This document shows, one piece after another, positions 24,388 to 32,498 of a DNA stretch of 42,722 nt (the stretch's first letter is position 1; the number at the start of each line of letters is the position of its first letter). The DNA lies in assembly GCA_035690425.1 (NCBI GenBank), contig DASSKO010000028.1, forward strand, positions 1-42,722. The letters are read 5' to 3'. This DNA is from DASSKO01 sp035690425. GTDB lineage: Bacteria > Actinomycetota > Actinomycetes > Propionibacteriales > Nocardioidaceae. Position numbers and translations under genes: made by a program. Under the pieces are notes generated by a model. The model made no database searches, was not told the origin of the DNA, and saw only the letters and a program-made list of their open reading frames with translations.

Positions 24388-25401
24388 TCAGGCGGACTTG
24401 CGGCTCTGCTTCTTCGCCGCGCTCTTCTTCGCCGGGCTCTTCTTCGCCGTGGACTTCCTGGCCGGGCTCTTCTTGGCGGGGCTCTTCTTGGCGGCCGACT
24501 TCTTCTGCGGACTCTTCCTGGCGGGGCTCTTGCCGCCGGAGCTCTTGTCGGCAGTGGCTCCGTCGGCAGTGGCTCCGTCGACGGGCGTCTCGTCGGCGGG
24601 GGTCTCGTCCGCCGCCTCACCGCGACGCTGTTTGGCCGCCGCCACCGAGGCCTGCAACGCGGCCACCAGGTCGACGACCTCGGCGTCGCCTCCGGTCGCC
24701 GCCTCCACCTCCTGGGCCGGCTCCAGACCGGCGGTCTTGGCCTCGATCAGCTCCTCGAGCGCCTCCCGGTACGCGCTGTGATAGCGCGTGGGGTCGAACT
24801 CGGTCTCCAGCGTCGCGATGTAGGACTCGGCCATCGACCGCTCCTGGTCGCGCACCTCGACGGAATCGTCAGGTGCGGCGAACCCCGCGTCGCGCACCTC
24901 GTCGGGCCACATCATCGTCTGCAGCACGAGCACGCCGTCCTTCTCGCGCAGCAGCGCCAGGGACTCACGCGTGCGGATCGCCACCTTGACCACAGCACAC
25001 TGCCCGCTGGCGGTCAGCGCGTCGCGCAGCAGCACGTAGGGCTTGGCGCCCGCCTGGTCCGCGCCCAGGTAGTAGGCCTTGGCGAAGTAGATCGGGTCCA
25101 CCTGCTCGATCGGCACGAACTCCATCACCTCGATCGACTTGGCGGTCGGCAACGGCAGTGCGGCGAAGTCGTCGGAGGTGAGCACGACGATCTGCCCGTC
25201 GGGCATCTCGTAGCCCTTGGCGATGTCGGAGTAGGGCACCTCCTGCTTGTCGACCTCGCAGACGCGCTGGTAGCGGATGCGCCCGGAGTCGGCGGCGTGC
25301 ACCTGCCGGAACGACACGTCGCGCTCCTGGGTCGCCGAGTACAGCTTGACCGGAATCGTCACCATGCCGAACGAGATCGTGCCTTTCCAGATGGCCTGCA
25401 T
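24388..25401 (-). CDS. ku: Non-homologous end-joining protein Ku
   Basis: A 337-residue Ku protein that binds DNA ends and recruits ligase D. The core begins MQAIWKGTISFGMVTIPVKLYSATQ, the standard bacterial Ku start, and includes FRQVHAADSGRIRYQRVCEVDKQEV, PIYFAKAYYLGAD and FDPTRYHSAYREALEELIEAKTAG. The last 65 residues are rich in Lys, Ser, Ala and Pro, with repeated SPAKKS and SPARKS units, a longer tail than in many Ku proteins; such tails raise DNA affinity in mycobacterial Ku. In-frame codons upstream to 25464 were rejected. A ligD gene is not in the window. Confidence 0.94.
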   Translation of the reverse strand: MQAIWKGTISFGMVTIPVKLYSATQERDVSFRQVHAADSGRIRYQRVCEVDKQEVPYSDIAKGYEMPDGQIVVLTSDDFAALPLPTAKSIEVMEFVPIEQVDPIYFAKAYYLGADQAGAKPYVLLRDALTASGQCAVVKVAIRTRESLALLREKDGVLVLQTMMWPDEVRDAGFAAPDDSVEVRDQERSMAESYIATLETEFDPTRYHSAYREALEELIEAKTAGLEPAQEVEAATGGDAEVVDLVAALQASVAAAKQRRGEAADETPADETPVDGATADGATADKSSGGKSPARKSPQKKSAAKKSPAKKSPARKSTAKKSPAKKSAAKKQSRKSA

Positions 25402-25473
25402 GGGTCCACGATCACCGATCACCGATCGCGGCACAAGCAGCACGGCACAAACCGGGTGGTCCAAACCTGGCGC

Positions 25474-25968
25474 TCAGAGCAGGTCGGGGATCTCCTGCGT
25501 GGCAAACCAGGCCAGCTCGTGGGCCGCGCACGCGTCGACCACGAACTGCTCGTCGCCGTCGCGCGGGCCACCGCCGCGCACGACCGCGACGGCGGCGGCC
25601 ACGTCGTCGGCTGCGTCGTCGGTGTCAGCGTGCAGCGCAGCGACCTGCCGCGACGAGATCACCGCATCGATCTGCACGCTGCCGCGCGTATGCTCCGCAT
25701 CCGGTGTCACCCGGTCGGTGTCGAGGGCCAGCACCATCCGGCGCGGCCGGGCGCCGACCTGGTCCTCGGTGCGAGCAGCCAGCAGCTGCACACAGGCCTG
25801 CGCCGCGAGGTCCATCGCGACGTACTCGAGCTCCTCCTCGTCACCCTCGGCGTACCACTCGCGCAGCGCACCGGTCACACCGAAGCCGAGGATGGGCGGC
25901 GGGCCGATACCGCCGGCCGTCAGCAGCTCCTCGACCCCTGCTCGCGTCACCGGTACGAATACTCGCAT
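25474..25968 (-). CDS. DUF6912-like hypothetical protein
   Basis: A 164-residue soluble protein beginning MRVFVPVTRAGVEELLTAGG, a start I associate with the actinobacterial DUF6912 family. Further visible segments are ALREWYAEGDEEELEYVAMDLAAQACVQLL, RRMVLALDTDRVTPD, VQIDAVISSRQVAALHADTDDA and a cysteine near the C-terminus (FVVDACAAHELAWFA). The alternation of strands and helices suggests an alpha/beta domain, not a known enzyme. GGTGGA precedes the ATG; the alternative start at 26049 was rejected. It lies about 70 bases upstream of the Ku gene in the same direction. Function unknown. Confidence 0.8.
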   Translation of the reverse strand: MRVFVPVTRAGVEELLTAGGIGPPPILGFGVTGALREWYAEGDEEELEYVAMDLAAQACVQLLAARTEDQVGARPRRMVLALDTDRVTPDAEHTRGSVQIDAVISSRQVAALHADTDDAADDVAAAVAVVRGGGPRDGDEQFVVDACAAHELAWFATQEIPDLL

Positions 25969-26127
25969 TCCACCTGTCCCTCTTCCTCGTGACCTCGGTC
26001 TCGTCCCTGGCCCGCAGGGAACCATCATCGTGGCACGGTCGTCGTGCACAGTGGGTCGCCTCGTCCCAACCGAAGCGCGGGCAGCCCCTAGCCTGGCAGC
26101 GTCGAACCAACCCCTCGAGGAGCATGC

Positions 26128-26511
26128 ATGCGGTCATCCGCCCGGTCCCTGGTCGCGCTGGCGGCCGTCAGTGTCCTGGCCCTCAGCGGCTGCGGCGACG
26201 ACGACACGGCGGCCGGGGACGGCGCAGCGGCCGACGGCGCAGCACCTGTCGAGGTGGAGGTCGACATCGAGGACGGCAGCACGACGCCGGCCGGCAAGCG
26301 CATCGAGGTCGAGCCTGGCCAGACCATCCGGCTCGAGGTCGACAGCGACATGGCCGACGAGCTCCACCTGCACGCCGATCCCGAGCAGAGCTTCGAGGTG
26401 CGGCCGGTCGACGACCAGGTGTTCGAGCTCAGCATCGACACTCCCGGCGTCTACGCGCTGGAGTCGCACGAGACCGGCAACCAGGTGCTCTCGATCCAGG
26501 TGCAGCCGTAG
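26128..26511 (+). CDS. Lipoprotein with cupredoxin-like domain
   Basis: A 127-residue lipoprotein. MRSSARSLVALAAVSVLALSGC gives a signal peptide ending in the lipobox ALSGC. After a low-complexity linker (DDDTAAGDGAAADGAAP) the domain VEVEVDIEDGSTTPAGKRIEVEPGQTIRLEVDSDMADELHLHADPEQSFEV follows the pattern of small cupredoxin-like domains seen in actinobacterial secreted proteins; the histidines in LHLHAD are a possible metal site, but the cysteine and methionine ligands of blue copper proteins are absent. GAGGAG is five bases before the ATG. Four bases separate it from the following membrane-protein gene, so the two form an operon. Confidence 0.85.
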   Translation: MRSSARSLVALAAVSVLALSGCGDDDTAAGDGAAADGAAPVEVEVDIEDGSTTPAGKRIEVEPGQTIRLEVDSDMADELHLHADPEQSFEVRPVDDQVFELSIDTPGVYALESHETGNQVLSIQVQP

Positions 26512-26515
26512 GACG

Positions 26516-27847
26516 ATGACGTCTGCTGACTGGGTGCTCGCGCACGGTCTCGGCGGCGCGCGAGACCTGCCGATCCCGGCCGAGTACGCCATCATCGGGG
26601 CCGCGTGGGCACTGGTCATCTCCTTCGCCGTCGCCGCATTCGCCTGGCGCCGTTCGATCTTCCGCGGTGACGCGTCGGGCACGGCGCTGCCGCGACTGCT
26701 GACCACCGTGGTCGACGCACCCGTCACGCACGGCGTGGTCCGCGCCCTCGGCCTGGTCGCCTCCGGTTGGTTCGTGGTGGCGTTGCTGTTCGGGCCCAAC
26801 CTGCTGACCAACCCGGTGTTCGGCACGTTCTACGTGTTGTTGTGGATCGGGATCGTGCCGCTGGCGCTGCTGCTCGGGCCGGTCTGGCGGCTGCTCAGTC
26901 CGATGCGCACCCTGCACCTGGGCCTGTCGAAACTGCTGCGCACCGATCCGGACGAGGGGCTCCGGCCGTACCCGGCCTGGCTCGGCCTGTGGCCGGCCGC
27001 GGGCGGGTTGTTCGCGTTCGTGTGGCTGGAGCTGGTCTACCCCCGCAACACCGACCTCGTCGCGGTGCAGGGCTGGGTCGGCATCTACGTCTTCCTCATG
27101 CTGGTCGGCTCGGCGGCGTTCGGGTCGGTGTGGTTCGCCCGGGCGGACCCGTTCGAGGTCTTCTCCGAGCTGGTAGCACGGCTGTCCCCCTTCGGTCGCC
27201 GCACCGACGGCCGGCTCGTCGTGCGCAACCCGCTGGAGAATCTGGACGGGCTGCCGCGCCGTGCCGGCCTCGTCGGTGTCGTGGCCGTCCTCTTCGGGTC
27301 GACCGGCTACGACAGCTTCCGGGAGAGCCCGTACTGGGTGCAGACCGCACAGGCGTACGGCTTCACCGGATCGCTGGTCCCGACGCTGGTGTTGCTCGGC
27401 TTCTGCGTACTGGTCGGCACCCTGCTCAGCCTTGCGGTGATCGCGGTCAGCGGCCTCGGGCACATCCGGCGTGGCGCCCTGCCGACGCAGTTCGCGCACT
27501 CGATCGTGCCGATCATCGTCGGCTACTTCGTGGCGCACTACCTGAGCACGTTCGTCGCGACCGGCCAGCAGACGCTGGGGCAGTTGAGCGACCCGCTCGG
27601 CACCGGTGCCGACCTGCTGGGCACCGCCCAGCTGGGCGCGAACTCCTTCTTCAGCTATCACGTCACGGCGCTGGCGGTCACCAAGGTGCTGGCGGTCGTG
27701 GTCGGCCACCTGCTCGGTGCCCTCGCGGCGCACGACCGAGCGGTGCAGGTGCTGCCGAAGGGCCGAGAGCTGCTCGGCCAGCTGCCACTGCTGTTGGTGA
27801 TGGTCTGCTTCACCGCAGGCGGTCTGTACCTGCTGCTCGCGAGCTGA
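26516..27847 (+). CDS. Polytopic membrane protein (443 aa), unknown function
   Basis: A 443-residue integral membrane protein with about nine to ten hydrophobic segments, e.g. PAEYAIIGAAWALVISFAVAAFAW, GVVRALGLVASGWFVVALLFG, FYVLLWIGIVPLALLLGPVW, LVPTLVLLGFCVLVGTLLSL and VTALAVTKVLAVVVGHLLGALA. It begins MTSADWVLAHGLGGARDLPIP. Proteins with this start occur widely in actinobacteria; some databases call them fenitrothion hydrolase, which I would not trust. Conserved charged spots lie in WRLLSPMRTLHLGLSKL and RADPFEVFSELVARLSPFGR. An earlier in-frame start at 25277 runs through other genes and is rejected. Cotranscribed with the cupredoxin-like lipoprotein, it may be a carrier or respiratory membrane component. 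Confidence 0.78.
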   Translation: MTSADWVLAHGLGGARDLPIPAEYAIIGAAWALVISFAVAAFAWRRSIFRGDASGTALPRLLTTVVDAPVTHGVVRALGLVASGWFVVALLFGPNLLTNPVFGTFYVLLWIGIVPLALLLGPVWRLLSPMRTLHLGLSKLLRTDPDEGLRPYPAWLGLWPAAGGLFAFVWLELVYPRNTDLVAVQGWVGIYVFLMLVGSAAFGSVWFARADPFEVFSELVARLSPFGRRTDGRLVVRNPLENLDGLPRRAGLVGVVAVLFGSTGYDSFRESPYWVQTAQAYGFTGSLVPTLVLLGFCVLVGTLLSLAVIAVSGLGHIRRGALPTQFAHSIVPIIVGYFVAHYLSTFVATGQQTLGQLSDPLGTGADLLGTAQLGANSFFSYHVTALAVTKVLAVVVGHLLGALAAHDRAVQVLPKGRELLGQLPLLLVMVCFTAGGLYLLLAS

Positions 27848-27871
27848 CCCGCAGGCAGCACCCGGCACCGC

Positions 27872-29347
27872 TCAGACGCCGATCCGCCTCCACGGGCCCC
27901 AGATCGCGAACGTCATGCCGGCGCTTGCCTGGATGTTGACGAACAGCGTGTGCCCGTCGCTGGAGAACGTCGACCCGGCGAACTCGTCACTGAAGCGGTC
28001 CTCGTCGGTGATGCCGCTGGTGACCCGGTTGAGCGCGATGTCCCAGATCTGACCACCGCGGGAGAGTCCGCGCAGGTAGTTGTTCACGTCGCTGTCCTCG
28101 CACAGCACGAGCGTGCCGCGCGCACTCGTCGTGCAGTTGTCCGGGAGGTCGAGGATCCGGTCGGCCCGGGTGTCGTCGACCGGCGCCTCGTAGATCAGCT
28201 GCAGGATCTGCGATCGGGTGTGGTAGGCCCAGACCTGACCATGTCCGTTGCCGTACCCGCCGCTGGCGTCCGGCCCGTCCTCGGCCGGCCCGCCGCCCTG
28301 CGTGGAGCAGAAGTAGACGACACCGTCGTCGTAGACCTGGCCCTCGAGCCGGGAGAAGTGCGCGGCTCCCTGCGCCCGGCCCTGGTCGCCGACGTAGACC
28401 AGCGCCTCGTCGTTGCTGGTCGGCGCTTCTTCGCTCGGGGTGTAGGGAAAGACGGGGTCGGGATCGTCGATGTCGACCCACCTCGCCTTGTAGGTGGCAC
28501 GCCGACGCTGGCCGGCCTCGAGATGCGCGTTGGGCTCGCCCCGCACCGCCAGCATCTGCAGGGTGCCCTCGTTGTCGAGGCGACCGGTGAGCATCGGATT
28601 GTTCTTCGGCTTGTAGCGGTAGAAGCCGGACGGGAACCCGAAGTTGTCCTCGGTCAGGTACAGGCAACCCTCGACGGGGTCGAAGGAGACCGCCTCGTGC
28701 GCGAACCGACCGGCCCGGGTGATCGGCTGCCGGTCGGAGTCCGCGTTGCTGGGCACCTCGAAGATGAAGCCGTGCGGCTTCTGCAGCGGCACGTTCGACG
28801 CGCCGGTGAAGTCGGGTCCCACGTCGGGACCGTTGACGGTCTCCTCGCAGGTGACCCACGAGCCCCACGGCATGATGCCGCCCGAGCAGTTCATCATCGT
28901 GCCGTTCAACGCGGTGTAGGCGTGCACGACCTCACCGAACGGCGTGACCTCGATGTGCGTGCAGCCGCCCTGCCCCATCGCGTCGTAGGGGTCTCCGGGC
29001 CCGAACGGCTCGCCGGGGTTGTTCAGCTCGTGGTTGCGCACGAGTACGACGTTTCCGTTGCTGCCACGAAACGCCCCCATGCCGTCGTGACGCCCGGGGA
29101 GCTCGGTGCCGTCGTCGAGCGTGACCGGGACCTCGGTGTCGTGGAACGACCGGTAGGAGAAGCCCGCCGGCAGGTGCAGCCGAATCTTGCCGTCCCGCAG
29201 ATCAGGGATCGGACGCAGCGCACGGAAGGGGGCCCGCCCCCGTCCGGCAGTAGCAGGAACGGTCAGCCCCTGGAACGGTCCGCCCGCGATCGCCGCTCCG
29301 GCGGCAGCCGCCCCACCCTTGAGAACTGTTCGGCGCTGCATCGACAT
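27872..29347 (-). CDS. PhoX-like protein (DUF839), Tat-exported
   Basis: A 491-residue secreted protein of the PhoX alkaline phosphatase family, which hydrolyses phosphomonoesters with calcium and iron. MSMQRRTVLKGGAAAAGAA is a twin-arginine signal (RRTVLK) with a hydrophobic stretch and a likely cleavage near residue 35. Family motifs: VLVRNHELNNPGEPFG, WVTCEETVNGPDVG, HEAVSFDPVEGCLYLTEDN, and the C-terminal GHTLFVNIQASAGMTFAIWGPW. The ATG at 29347 has GGAGGAG six to seven bases upstream; a GTG at 29353 is possible. Enzymatic activity is not certain: many DUF839 proteins are only inferred phosphatases. It is convergent with the membrane protein (24-base gap). Confidence 0.88.
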   Translation of the reverse strand: MSMQRRTVLKGGAAAAGAAIAGGPFQGLTVPATAGRGRAPFRALRPIPDLRDGKIRLHLPAGFSYRSFHDTEVPVTLDDGTELPGRHDGMGAFRGSNGNVVLVRNHELNNPGEPFGPGDPYDAMGQGGCTHIEVTPFGEVVHAYTALNGTMMNCSGGIMPWGSWVTCEETVNGPDVGPDFTGASNVPLQKPHGFIFEVPSNADSDRQPITRAGRFAHEAVSFDPVEGCLYLTEDNFGFPSGFYRYKPKNNPMLTGRLDNEGTLQMLAVRGEPNAHLEAGQRRRATYKARWVDIDDPDPVFPYTPSEEAPTSNDEALVYVGDQGRAQGAAHFSRLEGQVYDDGVVYFCSTQGGGPAEDGPDASGGYGNGHGQVWAYHTRSQILQLIYEAPVDDTRADRILDLPDNCTTSARGTLVLCEDSDVNNYLRGLSRGGQIWDIALNRVTSGITDEDRFSDEFAGSTFSSDGHTLFVNIQASAGMTFAIWGPWRRIGV

Positions 29348-29480
29348 GCTCACTCCTCCTGCAGTGACGGGTTACCCCCGAGGAGGAACACGCTAGCCGC
29401 CGGATCGCCGCACGTCAGCCCCCGTTTCGGCGTCGTCCGTCGCGGCCCGGGTGTCGTGGCTCTCGGCGAGCACCGCTCCA

Positions 29481-30134
29481 TCAGGCCAGCGGCAGCCCGA
29501 ACAGCTCGGACAGGCGCGCCGCCGTCTCGTCGTACCCGGTATGCAGCACCGTGGTCATGCCGAGCGCCTGCGCGGCGTCGATATTGGGCGCCATGTCGTC
29601 GACGAAGACGCTGTCGGCCGGCGCGACGCCAAGCTTGCCGCACACCAGGTCGAAGATCGCCCGGTCGGGCTTGCGCGCGCCGACCTCGCCGGAGATCACG
29701 ACCACGTCGAACATCTCGTCCCAGCCGTCGCGCGGGTAGGTGTTGCCCCAGGAGTTCGACAGCAGCGCCGTACGCACACCCGCCTCGTGCGCCCGCAGCA
29801 CCAACGAGTTCATCGCGGGCGCGTGCTCGAAGCAGTCGAACATCCGCTCCAGCAGGCCAGTGGCGTCGACCGCCCTGCCACTGTGCTCGGTGATCCGCTC
29901 GGCGAGCTGGACCTCGAAGTCCGAGCGCTCGATCTCGCCGCGCTCGAGCGCGTGCACCGGGTTGACCCGGGCCTGGTGCTGTTGAGCCGGGTCGAGCCAG
30001 CTGCGCATGGCCATCAGATAGGCGTCGAAGTCGAGCCCCTCCTGCTCCGCCCAGGCGCGCATGGCGAGGTCGAGGCGCTCGGTGAGGACGCCGCCCCAGT
30101 CGACGATCAGTGCGTGCTTGTCCAGCTTGTCCAC
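29481..30134 (-). CDS. HAD-superfamily hydrolase
   Basis: A 217-residue HAD phosphatase-like protein. Motif I is DWGGVLTE (nucleophile Asp about 12), where the usual second aspartate is replaced by glycine, as in the DxGGVL subgroup near epoxide-hydrolase N-terminal domains. Motif II is LLSNSWGN, motif III lysine is in GARKPDRAIF, and motif IV is VFVDDMAPNID. A helical cap lies between motifs I and II. The substrate is unknown. It starts 11 bases after the CpaE-like gene and is probably cotranscribed with it, an unexpected partner for pilus genes. Confidence 0.87.
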   Translation of the reverse strand: MDKLDKHALIVDWGGVLTERLDLAMRAWAEQEGLDFDAYLMAMRSWLDPAQQHQARVNPVHALERGEIERSDFEVQLAERITEHSGRAVDATGLLERMFDCFEHAPAMNSLVLRAHEAGVRTALLSNSWGNTYPRDGWDEMFDVVVISGEVGARKPDRAIFDLVCGKLGVAPADSVFVDDMAPNIDAAQALGMTTVLHTGYDETAARLSELFGLPLA

Positions 30135-30145
30135 GGAGCAGCAGC

Positions 30146-31369
30146 CTACGCACCCGCGGCGGTGGCGATCCGCGCGGCCAGGTCGCGCACCGCGAGCCGA
30201 AGCCGTGACCGTGGTGTGGCCTCGGCGAGGGTGCGGCCGTGCAGCAGGCAGGCGTCACAGGCCGCGCGGTCCTCGGGCAGCACGACGATGTCGGTCATGC
30301 CGGTGAGGCGTCGCACGGTCGAAGTCACCTCGTCGCGCGACCAGCCGAGCGCGCTCCGCCAGCGGTTGAGCACGACCTGCACGTCGGCGTCGGGCACCGC
30401 CGACCGCAGCTCGACGACGCCGCGGGCGAGCCGTGCCAGCCCGACCGGGTCGGCGGCGCCGACGGCAAGCACCCGATCGGCCTCCTCGAGCACCCGGAGC
30501 GTGGCCCCGTTGCGTCGCGGGGCGGCGGTGTCGAAGCTGAGCTCCTCGTCGGCCTCGATTCCGAAGCCGCAGTCGACCACGACCTGGGAGGTCAGTGCCC
30601 GGGCGGCCACCAGCAGCCCGTAGACGGTGGCTTCGGACAGCTCCGGCCAGCGGTCCGCCCGCGGCAGCCCGGTCAGCACCCGTAGGCCGGAGCCGACGCC
30701 GCGGGCATGCCTGGCCAGCTCGTCCGGCCCGAGCACGCCGTGCTTGGCGCTGCGCGCGGCGGCGAGCACGCCGGAGGACTCGTCCATCATCGCCAGCATC
30801 TGGGCGAGCGCGCCGCCGTAGACATCGGCGTCGACCAACAGCGTCGGCTCACCGGCGACCGCGAGCTCGGCAGCCAGCGCCAGCGCCAGCGTTGACCGCC
30901 CCGGCGCGCCGGTGGGCCCCCATACCGCGACGACCCGGCCCACGCCCGTGCGCAGACCGTCGACGTCGACCTCGGCCACGTCGTCGTCGGACGGCACTAC
31001 GGTCGCGGCGCGCTCGAGCGCCGCGACCACCTGGCCGGCGAGCCCCTCGGGCTCGGCGGTGAGCACCGCGCGTACGCCGATCTGGTGCAGTCGATGCTGC
31101 TCGGCGGTGCCACTGCGGTGGTCGGCGACCAGGCCGATCGGTTCGACCCGGCGCGCGCGCAGTGCCGCCACCAAGTCGGCGTCGAGGCGGGGTGTGGCCG
31201 CGGAGACGAGCACGGCTCGGGCCTGCCCGGTCGACGCGGCGGCCAGCAGGTCCGGGACGTCGACGCACCGGCGGACGATCTGGACATCGCGCAGGCTGCG
31301 CTGCAGACCGACGACCACCGCGGACTCGAACGCAGCTCCGCCCAGGGCGAGCAGGACCGGTGTCGTCAC
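30146..31369 (-). CDS. CpaE/TadZ-like P-loop ATPase
   Basis: A 407-residue protein of the MinD/ParA superfamily. An N-terminal response-regulator-like region (residues 1-125) precedes a P-loop domain. The nucleotide motif is GPTGAPGRSTLAL (about 151-163), a deviant Walker A in which the key lysine before ST is replaced by arginine and the first lysine by other residues. The LLVDADVYGG motif at about 177-186 is intact. It is thus likely to bind, but perhaps weakly hydrolyse, ATP. CpaE/TadZ proteins place pilus machinery in the cell. The start is GTG at 31369. A gap of 37 bases separates it from the SAF-domain gene upstream in the operon. Confidence 0.85.
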   Translation of the reverse strand: MTTPVLLALGGAAFESAVVVGLQRSLRDVQIVRRCVDVPDLLAAASTGQARAVLVSAATPRLDADLVAALRARRVEPIGLVADHRSGTAEQHRLHQIGVRAVLTAEPEGLAGQVVAALERAATVVPSDDDVAEVDVDGLRTGVGRVVAVWGPTGAPGRSTLALALAAELAVAGEPTLLVDADVYGGALAQMLAMMDESSGVLAAARSAKHGVLGPDELARHARGVGSGLRVLTGLPRADRWPELSEATVYGLLVAARALTSQVVVDCGFGIEADEELSFDTAAPRRNGATLRVLEEADRVLAVGAADPVGLARLARGVVELRSAVPDADVQVVLNRWRSALGWSRDEVTSTVRRLTGMTDIVVLPEDRAACDACLLHGRTLAEATPRSRLRLAVRDLAARIATAAGA

Positions 31370-31406
31370 CGCGGAGCGCTCCCCGGCGGTCTCCTCACTG
31401 CGCCCC

Positions 31407-32105
31407 TCACGGGCCGGACCGGATCAGCACCACCGAGCCGGTCGACACCGACGTCAGCAACTCACCGAGCCCGGAGGCGGCCTGGCCGTCGGAGCCACCA
31501 TCGAGGCCCAGCAGCACCTGCCGGGTCGCCGCCGCACCGAGTGGCCCGGCGCCACGGTCGGCCGAGACGACCCGCACCTGCTCCAGGACACGGGTGGCCG
31601 GACCGGTGTCACCGTCCGCGCTCTGCGGCGGCACCACCCACACGTCGACGACGTCACCGACGCGTAGGTCGTCCGGTGCTCCGGACGCCCCCACCACGAC
31701 CGGCAGGTGGAGGACGTCGGACGCACCCGGGTCGCCGATCGCCGATCGGGGCAGCATCTCCCCGGCCGCCAGGTCATGGGCGGCCACCGCCGCCTCCGGT
31801 GGCGGCTCGGACCCCAGCAGATAGCTCTCGGCCGTCGCACGGTCGGAGAAGTGCACGCGATCGAGCTCGAGCGCGGCAGCGGCGATGGGCTGTCCGGCCG
31901 GCACGTCCGCACTGAGCACCCAGACGTCGACGGTGTCGTCGGCGGCTGCGAGCAGTCGCGACCCGAGGACGACCGAGCCGGCGACGAGGAGCAGACCGAC
32001 CCACAGCCGCGGGTCCCTCCATCGGCGCCGGTCGAGCCGACGTGCCGGCGGCGACTCCGGCACCGTGGGGGCAGCGGTCACGGTCGAGTGAGACACACCG
32101 GCCAT
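31407..32105 (-). CDS. SAF domain protein, CpaB/RcpC-like
   Basis: A 232-residue membrane-anchored protein. One helix lies at residues about 33-52 (LWVGLLLVAGSVVLGSRLLA) after a proline-rich cytoplasmic leader. Then follow a SAF-like domain (VDVWVLSADVPAGQPIAAAALELDRVHF) and a C-terminal region (VGDVVDVWVVPPQSADGDTG...VRVVSADRG). CpaB/RcpC proteins help secretion of Flp pili. It heads the set SAF-CpaE-HAD and is divergent from the HTH gene. The ATG at 32105 is 21 bases after a TACACGGTAG element on the minus strand that could belong to its promoter. Confidence 0.82.
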   Translation of the reverse strand: MAGVSHSTVTAAPTVPESPPARRLDRRRWRDPRLWVGLLLVAGSVVLGSRLLAAADDTVDVWVLSADVPAGQPIAAAALELDRVHFSDRATAESYLLGSEPPPEAAVAAHDLAAGEMLPRSAIGDPGASDVLHLPVVVGASGAPDDLRVGDVVDVWVVPPQSADGDTGPATRVLEQVRVVSADRGAGPLGAAATRQVLLGLDGGSDGQAASGLGELLTSVSTGSVVLIRSGP

Positions 32106-32135
32106 TGTGCCTACCGTGTAAACCCCTTGCTGCGG

Positions 32136-32144
32136 TTATCCACA
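32136..32144 (+). other. Consensus DnaA box (single)
   Basis: TTATCCACA is a perfect match to the DnaA box. A related TATCCACA lies on the minus strand before tadA (9342-9349). A single box is not an origin; chance or a titration site are the alternatives. Confidence 0.35.
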
Positions 32145-32225
32145 GGTTGGCCCGATCCGCGAGCGACCGCATGCAGCTGGGGACAGCCGACCGCAAACAG
32201 CGGCATCGCGTGGCAGACTGCGGCT

Positions 32226-32465
32226 ATGAGCTCCGGCCCCCGATTTCTGCAGCTTGCCGACGTCGCCGAGGTGCTCAACATCTCCGCCGCCCAGGCCTAT
32301 GCCCTGGTGCGCCGCGGCGACCTGCCGGCGATCAAGGTCGGTGGCCGCGGCCAGTGGCGGGTCGAGGCCAGCGAGCTCGAGACCTACATCCAGCGGATGT
32401 ACGACTCGACCAAGGAGTTCATCGGAGCTCACCCCTTCAACGAGGGTGATGAGGTCTCTGACTGA
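32226..32465 (+). CDS. Excisionase/BldC-type helix-turn-helix protein (79 aa)
   Basis: A 79-residue DNA-binding protein. FLQLADVAEVLNISAAQAYALVRRGDLPAIKVGGRGQWRVEASELETYI is a MerR-like winged helix of the excisionase/HTH_17 type, close in layout to BldC, followed by a short tail (RMYDSTKEFIGAHPF). No recombinase gene is near, so it is more likely a regulator than a phage excisionase. The ATG at 32226 has no Shine-Dalgarno sequence and may give a leaderless message: CAGACT ends seven bases before it. Divergent from the SAF gene, it could control the neighbouring pilus genes. Confidence 0.87.
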   Translation: MSSGPRFLQLADVAEVLNISAAQAYALVRRGDLPAIKVGGRGQWRVEASELETYIQRMYDSTKEFIGAHPFNEGDEVSD

Positions 32466-32498
32466 CGACACCGCCTGCACTGCTGCGACGATGGCCAG

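Noticed and set aside
25277..26515. Long N-terminal extension of the polytopic membrane protein
   Set aside because: It would run through the DUF6912-like and lipoprotein genes in a Ser/Arg/Pro-rich shadow frame; the ATG at 26516 begins the hydrophobic protein.
32136..32144. Replication origin at a DnaA box
   Set aside because: Only one consensus box, no cluster, no AT-rich region, and no dnaA, dnaN or parAB nearby.
32226..32465. Phage excisionase marking an integrated element
   Set aside because: The HTH resembles excisionases but no integrase, attachment-site repeat or phage gene is near; the neighbours are core genes up to secA.
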